From Candidatus Bathyarchaeum sp. (GTDB lineage: Archaea; Thermoproteota; Bathyarchaeia; Bathyarchaeales; Bathyarchaeaceae): a stretch of 7,863 nt of DNA. The translations under genes were made by a program, and so were the position numbers. Numbering within the stretch: position 1 is the first letter of the stretch; the number at the start of each line of letters is the position of its first letter. Under the pieces are notes generated by a model. The model saw nothing but the letters and a program-made list of their open reading frames with translations. It was not told the origin of the DNA and ran no database searches. The DNA lies in assembly GCA_004376385.1 (NCBI GenBank), contig SOJY01000157.1, positions 1 to 7,863 on the forward strand. The letters run 5' to 3'. Positions 1 to 3,960 of this stretch are shown piece by piece.

Positions 1-399
1 AATTAACTCTTGAAGTCCGAGTCTTTTGGCTTCTCGTGCCAAATCCTGATCATCAGCATTAAATTCTTGCTCAAAAGGATCACTACTAATCATTCTTGCA
101 GACCCTCTTTTCCTGCCTGAAGGTGCTAGAACGTGTTTAACAACTGTATTAAATCCATTATCGTGAGAATTATATTGGTCAACGATTTCGCTGATGGTTA
201 GTCGTCTTTTTTTTGGAGTTTGCTTCACTTCCCTTACGACATTCAATTCCCATGTTTTCTCATTTTTCACTAACCTTGAGATCGTCGCTATACCTATTTT
301 CTTATGTTCTTCTTTCTTGATTTGAGAAACAATATCTCTATAGCTAAATCTGTTATAGTATAATTCTAGGATTCGTTTCTTGATTCTCTCGCTTAGCAT
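1..399 (-). CDS. Partial helix-turn-helix protein of unknown function (C-terminus beyond left edge)
   Basis: Translating the minus strand from the ATG at 399-397 gives 133 codons with no stop up to base 1, so the gene is cut by the window edge. Residues 1-46 look like a homeodomain/resolvase-type helix-turn-helix: a basic first helix (KKRILELYY), then FSYRDIVSQI and IGIATISRLVKN as the turn and recognition helix. A lysine/arginine-rich stretch (about 60-67, including PKKRR) follows, then a more acidic region. No catalytic motif of a transposase or recombinase is visible in the part present. A strong TATA-like element (420-428) is centred about 25 bases upstream of the ATG, so the transcript may start at or very near the start codon (leaderless). 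The gene is divergent from another DNA-binding gene at 771. It could be a regulator, a plasmid or virus replication protein, or the N-terminus of a transposase. That this is a real gene is fairly sure; its function is unknown. Confidence 0.62.
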   Translation of the reverse strand, partial: MLSERIKKRILELYYNRFSYRDIVSQIKKEEHKKIGIATISRLVKNEKTWELNVVREVKQTPKKRRLTISEIVDQYNSHDNGFNTVVKHVLAPSGRKRGSARMISSDPFEQEFNADDQDLAREAKRLGLQELI

Positions 400-417
400 T
401 GTTCCAATTACATTATT

Positions 418-435
418 GTTTTATATATGTAAAAG
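418..435 (-). promoter_or_regulatory. TATA box for the minus-strand helix-turn-helix gene
   Basis: Read on the minus strand, this segment contains TATATAAAA (about 428-420) preceded by a C/T-rich stretch. It is centred about 25 bases before the ATG at 399. That is the usual archaeal distance from TATA box to transcription start, so the mRNA would begin at about the A of the start codon. No Shine-Dalgarno sequence is seen, which fits a leaderless message. The palindrome at 440-459 lies immediately upstream. Confidence 0.5.
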
Positions 436-494
436 GTTTTGGAACAGTTGTCTGTTCCATTTTCAAAAAGGACACCTTGCTGTTTTGGAACAGT
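436..494. repeat. Tripartite repeat module, copy 1 (arm - inverse arm - 15-bp core - arm)
   Basis: The 13-mer GTTTTGGAACAGT occurs at 436-448 and again at 482-494. Between them, CTGTTCC (452-458) is the inverse of GGAACAG. With the first arm it forms a perfect 8-bp inverted repeat (440-447/452-459, 4-base spacer). With the second arm it can form an alternative pairing (452-458/487-493). The interior holds AAAAGGACACCTTGC (466-480), which is repeated exactly at 697-711 and itself contains a 4-3-4 inverted repeat (AAGG-ACA-CCTT). The module sits directly upstream of the TATA box of the minus-strand gene. It could be a set of regulator-binding sites or, if transcribed, an alternative-hairpin element. 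Confidence 0.6.
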
Positions 495-556
495 GAAACA
501 TGTAAATTGAAGCTGGAACATGTAAAAGTAAAGCTAAAACATGAAAAATTACAGAT
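495..556. repeat. Three tandem 20-21 bp direct repeats, iteron-like
   Basis: Three adjacent imperfect units start at 495 (20 bp), 515 (21 bp) and 536 (21 bp). All share the AACATG block (497-502, 517-522, 538-543) followed by an A-rich stretch. Units 1 and 2 also share AACATGTAAA and end in AAGCT. The 20-21 bp period is two turns of B-DNA, so proteins bound to each unit would sit on the same face of the helix. This geometry is typical of replication iterons and of cooperative operators. The third unit is the most diverged. Confidence 0.5.
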
Positions 557-680
557 GATTTGGAGTATTTGGGCTGTTTAGCCTACTTGTTACACCAACA
601 ACTGTAAAGAAAGTATTAGATGGTATAGCTGATTTACACTGTTTAATTTTCATGGTTCACATCAAACAGGTTGTGAAAAA

Positions 681-723
681 ACTTTTCGCAAAAGTGAAAA
701 GGACACCTTGCCACTTTTTCGCG
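681..723. repeat. Tripartite repeat module, copy 2 (same core, different arms)
   Basis: This is the second perfect copy of the 15-mer AAAAGGACACCTTGC (697-711). It is flanked exactly by AAAAGTG (690-696) and CACTTTT (712-718), a 7-bp inverted repeat with the core as its spacer. Upstream, ACTTTT (681-686) and AAAAGT (690-695) form another inverted repeat around CGC. The order is therefore arm - inverse arm - core - arm, as in copy 1, although the arms (ACTTTT(T)CGC here, GGAACAG there) share no sequence. The module ends just before the TATA-like region of the gene at 771. Confidence 0.6.
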
Positions 724-725
724 TA

Positions 726-757
726 AAATCTTTAAAATAAATTAAGCATATAATATT
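726..757 (+). promoter_or_regulatory. Probable promoter of the winged-helix gene
   Basis: Two A+T-rich TATA-like elements are present: CTTTAAAATA (730-739, preceded by AAAAT, a possible BRE) and CATATAATA (748-756). The first would place a transcription start near 760, only about ten bases before the TTG start at 771. No Shine-Dalgarno sequence precedes that TTG, so the transcript may be leaderless or nearly so. Confidence 0.4.
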
Positions 758-770
758 ACTAGAGTAAAAC

Positions 771-1019
771 TTGAAGACTATTATTCATCCAAAGACAGAT
801 TATCTAGAATTATTACTCGAAAGCCCCGACGGGTTAACAGCTAACGAAATATCTGAAATCTACTTTGATGATGTGGAACCATCCACCGCCCGAAAAGCGT
901 TAACAAGACTTTACAAGCAGGGATGCGCTAGACGCCAAAAAGAAGGAAGGGAATACAGGTACTGGATAACAACCAAAGGAATACTGCGATATGATTATCT
1001 TCTAAAAAGAGTTGAATAA
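771..1019 (+). CDS. Small winged-helix DNA-binding protein
   Basis: This 82-residue protein is about the size of a single winged-helix domain. Residues about 9-20 form a first helix (YLELLLESPDG), and 22-32 (LTANEISEIYF) the second. Residues about 35-51 (VEPSTARKALTRLYKQG) are a good recognition helix, and 52-68 form a charged beta-wing (RRQKEGREYRYWITTKG). This is the pattern of small archaeal MarR/ArsR-like or PadR-like regulators; no metal- or ligand-binding signature is visible. The start must be the TTG at 771, because an in-frame TAA lies at 765-767 and no ATG follows early. It is divergent from the helix-turn-helix gene at 1-399, and the repeat modules between them suggest that one or both proteins control that region. 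The specific target is not known. Confidence 0.72.
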   Translation: MKTIIHPKTDYLELLLESPDGLTANEISEIYFDDVEPSTARKALTRLYKQGCARRQKEGREYRYWITTKGILRYDYLLKRVE

Positions 1020-1115
1020 GTAACGAAATCAGCAATATAACAGCCCCTGCTTTTCAGAAAGGTGGAGTAAACGGCAAAATGTTATGAAATGTCTGGGCAC
1101 TTCAAAAATGGAGAC

Positions 1116-1148
1116 ATCTCCCGAAGTCCTCAATCTGATTCGGGATAT
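1116..1148. repeat. Imperfect 10-bp inverted repeat (hairpin)
   Basis: Bases 1116-1125 pair with 1139-1148 with one mismatch, around a 13-base loop. The inner six pairs (CCCGAA/TTCGGG) are perfect. It lies about 100 bases after the winged-helix gene. No T-tract follows closely, so it is not a textbook terminator. Confidence 0.45.
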
Positions 1149-1180
1149 CTCTTTCTTCTACTGAAATGTATACTGTAATA

Positions 1181-1192
1181 GCATATAAAAGT
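1181..1192 (+). promoter_or_regulatory. TATA-like element without an obvious gene
   Basis: GCATATAAAAGT closely matches an archaeal TATA box and would direct a start near 1210. No good protein-coding frame follows, but a hairpin-rich segment does (1265-1343). This is either a promoter for a non-coding RNA, a relic promoter of a decayed gene, or a chance match in A+T-rich DNA. Confidence 0.3.
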
Positions 1193-1264
1193 ATATGAAA
1201 GAACGTTCTAGATCTATTTACTATAAGGAGAAAGGAAGGTACCATAAGAAAATACAGTAGATAT

Positions 1265-1288
1265 GTGTATGCTAAATCGAGTATACAC
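1265..1288 (+). repeat. 9-bp hairpin
   Basis: GTGTATGCT (1265-1273) pairs with AGTATACAC (1280-1288), with one G-U wobble when read as plus-strand RNA and a six-base loop. On the minus strand the wobble becomes a C-A mismatch, so the plus-strand RNA is the better folder. It lies about 55 bases downstream of the start predicted from the TATA-like element at 1181-1192. Confidence 0.4.
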
Positions 1289-1299
1289 TTTAGTAATCG

Positions 1300-1328
1300 T
1301 CAGAGGAAAGAAAAAATACAGAAAATTT
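1300..1328 (-). terminator. T-rich tract, possible terminator for the PhoU-like gene
   Basis: Read on the minus strand, this segment is rich in T, including a run of six T at 1316-1311 and a nearby TTTT run. Archaeal RNA polymerase terminates at such T-rich stretches on the non-template strand without needing a hairpin. It lies about 150 bases after the stop of the minus-strand gene at 1472, so the assignment is tentative. Confidence 0.25.
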
Positions 1329-1471
1329 CCCCTCGTAAGGGAATGCGCGCGATCAAAAAGTCCTAGTCCTCAAGACCGTGAGTTCCAATCTATCCTAAGG
1401 TTTAAACGCGGAGGTCAATCTAGACCGATTCACCAGTAATTTTGGCAAATGAGATTTGTCCGCACAGTTGA

Positions 1472-2521
1472 TCAGGCACACTTTTGCGTTTCAATATTCT
1501 GACCGCTTGCAGTAGCAGCTTCAGTTCGGTCAATAGCGATCTCTGCAATTTCGGCAGAATGTTGATTTATCCGTTTTAGACAGTCAATAAGCAAATAAGC
1601 GTGCGATAGAACAAGACTGGAAATTTCTAATTTATCCGCTTCTCTACAAAATTTCCATAATTCTTCAAGGTTTAGGTCACTAGCGGGTATATTGTCCAAG
1701 ATTTGGTTTGCTAGGTGTATGTCCTTGGATAAAAGTGCTTGAACCGAATTGTTAAATGAGCGTTTTATTGTAACACTTACTTGATACAAAGGCTCTAAAA
1801 TCTGCTTCGGAAGGTCTTGATCACTCAGTGCCATAACACTCTCTGAGATTTTATTTACATCGCAAGCGATTTCAGAGATTATGTGAATAATCTGCAGATA
1901 GTCGACACAATCGATCAAACTAAGTCTCATATAATTTTCTGGTGTTGGAAATAGCAGTAAGCTCCGAAGTAAGCGATTGGTAACTAGAGAAAGCCGTTTA
2001 ATGTCATGCATTCTTCTAGATAGACCAATGATTAGATTTGCATTTTGGTCTCTTAGTGCAAAAAGAGTTTCTTCAAACATTGATGATATCACATTATAAA
2101 TCCTTTGAATCGTCACATCTATTTTTAAAGTTCGTTTTAGCAAACACTGTATTATTATTGTGTCTCCCGAAATCTCGATTATTTCCAAACCAAACAGATG
2201 ATCAACTATCTCTCTAATGTTGTCTTGTTGTTCCTTAGCAATTCTCTCTTCCGCCTTAAGCTTGATTATGTCAAAGCCATCAACGTAAGCGGCTACAATT
2301 TCCCGCTTGAGGGAATGTGTTGAGTCTTTGGCTTTGATTCTTAGAATTATTTCTCGAGACTCTTCTCTTGTGTCGGCTGAGCAAATACATAAAGAATCGT
2401 TTGACTGTGGAATTAACTTGACTTTGTCGCCTTGTTTCAGCTGCATCACAGTTGCCCAAGATTTAGGAATAGAAACGTAAAGGGTTTTGCCGAGTCTTTG
2501 GAGTTTTCTCGTTTCAGACAT
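1472..2521 (-). CDS. SpoVT/AbrB-PhoU domain regulator
   Basis: This 349-residue protein opens with a SpoVT/AbrB-type DNA-binding domain (about residues 4-48): RKLQRLGKTLYVSIPKSWA followed by a Q-L-K-x-G-D-K-V-x-L strand pair, the typical swapped-hairpin pattern. The rest is mostly helical and matches the archaeal PhoU-like family, with two PhoU three-helix repeats at about 120-215 and 220-330. One visible metal-coordination-like stretch is ECDVNK-like (IACDVNKISE). Family members are annotated as phosphate uptake regulators, but in archaea many are not next to phosphate transporters and the ligand is unknown. The ATG at 2521 is preceded by GAGGATG, a good Shine-Dalgarno (minus strand, about 2533-2527). 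No pst transporter genes are nearby. Its position divergent from the hydrogenase operon suggests it senses a metabolic state and controls itself and/or that operon; this is inference. Confidence 0.85.
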   Translation of the reverse strand: MSETRKLQRLGKTLYVSIPKSWATVMQLKQGDKVKLIPQSNDSLCICSADTREESREIILRIKAKDSTHSLKREIVAAYVDGFDIIKLKAEERIAKEQQDNIREIVDHLFGLEIIEISGDTIIIQCLLKRTLKIDVTIQRIYNVISSMFEETLFALRDQNANLIIGLSRRMHDIKRLSLVTNRLLRSLLLFPTPENYMRLSLIDCVDYLQIIHIISEIACDVNKISESVMALSDQDLPKQILEPLYQVSVTIKRSFNNSVQALLSKDIHLANQILDNIPASDLNLEELWKFCREADKLEISSLVLSHAYLLIDCLKRINQHSAEIAEIAIDRTEAATASGQNIETQKCA

Positions 2522-2641
2522 GATGACATCCTCATGTTTAAATTTAGTTAATTAGATTTAATTATTTATGTCAGATATATAAGCTTATAGAAAAAGTTTA
2601 TACCAACTGGTTTACTGCTTTCCTAAAAAGGAATGATGAAG
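2522..2641. promoter_or_regulatory. Divergent promoter region between the PhoU-like regulator and the hydrogenase operon
   Basis: This spacer is very A+T-rich. For the plus strand, two TATA candidates are visible: TATATAAG at 2576-2583 and TTTATA at 2597-2602. The second is preceded by a purine-rich BRE-like AAAAAG and would give a start near 2625, just before the Shine-Dalgarno AAAGGA (2627-2632). Two copies of the self-complementary core TTAATTA lie at 2548-2554 and 2558-2564, with starts exactly 10 bp apart. They sit on the regulator-proximal side, where they could act as an operator for the SpoVT/AbrB domain. For the minus strand, no single TATA box stands out in the A+T-rich background. 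Confidence 0.5.
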
Positions 2642-2902
2642 ATGAATGTTGGAAAAGTGTTTGCTGCTTTGCCCATTGCCTTTTTTTGGTTGATCTTTAC
2701 ATTGTTCGTTGTTATTTGTCTGACTAATCCGGTGACGTATCAAAACAATCTAACATCGTGGTTGTTAGTGTTTTGTATACCCTTATTGTTCCTGCTGATT
2801 CTCGCTGGAACAATAATGCTGATACGACTAATAAAAAATGAACGTGGGTTCTGGACTAATAACGTTCACATAGAGTTAGAACATGAACGAAAGAGGGAGT
2901 AA
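2642..2902 (+). CDS. Small two-helix membrane protein, unknown function
   Basis: The protein has 86 residues from the ATG at 2642. ATGs at 2633 and 2636 are also in frame, but the Shine-Dalgarno AAAGGA (2627-2632) is best spaced for 2642. It shows two membrane segments: about residues 6-28 (FAALPIAFFWLIFTLFVVICL) and about 39-63 (SWLLVFCIPLLFLLILAG). The tail of about 23 residues is charged (HIELEHERKRE) and probably faces the cytoplasm. I do not recognise the family. It is the first gene of the hydrogenase operon, ends immediately before the next small membrane gene, and is probably co-translated with it. Possibilities are an accessory or assembly subunit of the membrane hydrogenase, or a lineage-specific small subunit. 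Small Mrp-type antiporter subunits were considered, but they have more helices and conserved motifs not seen here. Confidence 0.68.
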   Translation: MNVGKVFAALPIAFFWLIFTLFVVICLTNPVTYQNNLTSWLLVFCIPLLFLLILAGTIMLIRLIKNERGFWTNNVHIELEHERKRE

Positions 2903-2903
2903 G

Positions 2904-3107
2904 ATGTGGATAGCTAGAAAAAAAACTGTTCATCGCATGCTCCTTCTCATTGGATTATCAGATTTGTTTTTATTGTTGGTCTTTTTTTTGAATGGTATGT
3001 TCCAATATGATCCGGTAAAGGTTTCAATATACACGGCGATTGTTGCATCATGGAATTTTCTTTCAATCGTGTCTATTACTGTAATTCAACGCATAAGTAG
3101 ACAATAG
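2904..3107 (+). CDS. Small two-helix membrane protein, unknown function
   Basis: The protein has 67 residues from the ATG at 2904. An earlier in-frame ATG at 2883 would overlap the previous gene by 20 bases, but the Shine-Dalgarno GAGGGAG (2893-2899) is well placed only for 2904. It begins with a basic segment (RKKTVHR), followed by a membrane helix at about residues 12-30 (LLLIGLSDLFLLLVFFLN) and a second at about 41-60 (IYTAIVASWNFLSIVSITVI). The short C-terminus is basic. The previous gene's TAA is one base before the start, which indicates translational coupling. The family is not recognised. By position it is probably an accessory membrane component of the hydrogenase complex encoded downstream, perhaps partnering the preceding protein. 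That it is a gene is supported by spacing and ribosome site; the role is inference. Confidence 0.65.
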   Translation: MWIARKKTVHRMLLLIGLSDLFLLLVFFLNGMFQYDPVKVSIYTAIVASWNFLSIVSITVIQRISRQ

Positions 3108-3204
3108 AGATCAAAAGTGGCGAAATAGATATGGAAGACACACTGCTCATAATAGCCATCACTCCTGCATTCAATCTTTCAGAACAATAGGAAGTGAGGG
3201 GTTG

Positions 3205-3525
3205 ATGATTGAGCCTTTTGTAGCCTTTCTACTTATTTTGATCGTTTCGTCATTGATCTATTTGTGTAGCCGGCAGTTGGCATACAAAACTTCTGCCAGT
3301 GAAGAAAAAAGTTTAATGTATGCATGTGGAGAGAAGGTGTTTTCCAAAAAGCTGTCGGTAAATGTTACTTTATACAAGTATCTCATATTTTTCGTCATAC
3401 TTGACTCTCCTGCGTTGATATTAGCGTTTGCAGCCTTAGCCCTAGAGATGATTAATCCATTCAGTTTACTGATTTACCTCACTATCATTTTAGTAGCAGA
3501 CCTGCTACTTCTTGGAGGCTACTAA
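3205..3525 (+). CDS. nuoA: NuoA-like subunit (complex I subunit 3 family)
   Basis: This 106-residue membrane protein has three predicted helices (about 2-20, 53-75 and 82-104), the size and topology of NuoA/ND3. The loop after helix 1 carries YACGEK (Y39-C41-G42), which matches the conserved YECG motif of NuoA. Helix 2 contains LYKYLIFFVILDSPALILAF, which matches the FYLVAxLFxIFDxE signature, with D present and the following E absent. In complex I this subunit sits beside NuoH and the large subunit and helps couple the redox module to the ion channels. The ATG at 3205 follows GTGAGGGG (3194-3201); a TTG at 3202 is the only other start nearby. It is 17 bases before the NuoB-like gene. NuoA is not usual in clusters encoding true [NiFe] hydrogenases. 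Confidence 0.8.
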   Translation: MIEPFVAFLLILIVSSLIYLCSRQLAYKTSASEEKSLMYACGEKVFSKKLSVNVTLYKYLIFFVILDSPALILAFAALALEMINPFSLLIYLTIILVADLLLLGGY

Positions 3526-3542
3526 CGACGCTCGACCTAGGC

Positions 3543-3956
3543 TTGCTGAAATGGGCTAGAACAAAATCGCCTTGGCTGCTTCACTTCAATACTGGGGCAT
3601 GCAACGGATGCGATATTGAGGTTGTTGCTTTGCTGACACCCAGATACGATGTGGAACGTTTCGGCGTGAAACTTGTGCCTTCGCCTAGGCATGCAGATGT
3701 TCTTATAGTAACTGGACCCGTGACAAAGCAATGTACACCACGACTCAAGATGATTTATCAGCAGATGCCCTCGCCAAAATTTGTTGTAGCCGTAGGAGCT
3801 TGCGCATGTTCTGGCGGAATATTTCAGGGATGTTATGGCGTGAGTGGTCGTCTCGATGAGATTATTCCTGTTGATATTTATGTTCCGGGGTGTCCTCCAA
3901 AACCGGAAGCGATAGTGCAGGGAGTTGCGAAACTACTTGGAAAACTGAAGGGATAG
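3543..3956 (+). CDS. [NiFe] hydrogenase small subunit (NuoB-like, group 4)
   Basis: This 137-residue protein is the electron-transfer small subunit that binds the proximal [4Fe-4S] cluster next to the NiFe site. Ligand motifs are clear: ACNGCDIE (C20, C23), GACACSGG (C87) and PGCPPKPEA (C117). The CxxC spacing is that of group 4 hydrogenases (EchC, MbhJ, HycG) rather than the adjacent CC of complex I NuoB. VIVTGPVT before the third cysteine is also typical. The protein starts almost directly with SPWLLHFNTGACNGC, as EchC-type subunits do, and has no Tat signal, so the complex faces the cytoplasm. The start is a TTG at 3543 with no strong Shine-Dalgarno; no better in-frame start lies upstream, and coupling to the NuoA-like gene is likely. 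C89 and C97 are additional cysteines not needed for the cluster. Confidence 0.92.
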   Translation: MLKWARTKSPWLLHFNTGACNGCDIEVVALLTPRYDVERFGVKLVPSPRHADVLIVTGPVTKQCTPRLKMIYQQMPSPKFVVAVGACACSGGIFQGCYGVSGRLDEIIPVDIYVPGCPPKPEAIVQGVAKLLGKLKG

Positions 3957-3960
3957 AGAT

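Larger units (their letters stand above)
1020..1471. other. Intergenic stretch with hairpins and a TATA-like element, no supported gene
   Basis: These 452 bases lie between two converging genes and contain no open frame longer than about 55 codons with a good start. What can be seen is an imperfect 10-bp hairpin at 1116-1148, a TATA-like GCATATAAAAG at 1181-1191, a 9-bp hairpin at 1265-1288, a 5-bp hairpin at 1327-1343, and a small stem GGTC/GACC at 1413-1426. Short basic reading frames between 1194 and 1366 could be a decayed gene. A structured non-coding RNA transcribed to the right from near 1210 is another possibility. Confidence 0.4.

Noticed and set aside
399..581. Plus-strand 60-codon reading frame in the intergenic repeat region
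   Set aside because: It overlaps the TATA box and all of repeat module 1. It has no ribosome site, and its composition (many F, C, W, K) reflects A+T-rich non-coding DNA.
1084..1164. 26-codon frame starting MKCLGTSKME after the winged-helix gene
   Set aside because: A strong AGGTGGAG lies at 1058-1065 but is about 18 bases from the ATG, too far to fit. The frame covers a hairpin and has no protein-like pattern.
1370..1395. tRNA T-arm-like string (GTGAG TTCCAAT) resembling the 3' half of a tRNA
   Set aside because: The T-stem pairs at only three of five positions, and no anticodon stem, D arm or acceptor stem can be formed around it. A tRNA-fragment attachment site cannot be excluded but is not supported.
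3131..3190. 19-codon frame starting MEDTLLIIAI between the small membrane gene and the NuoA-like gene
   Set aside because: It is very short, has only a weak possible ribosome site and no recognisable family. Retained only as a possible micro-ORF.
3889..3895. GGTGTCC, reverse complement of the centre of the 15-bp core
   Set aside because: Only seven bases match, without inverted arms, and it encodes the conserved GCPP motif of the hydrogenase small subunit.
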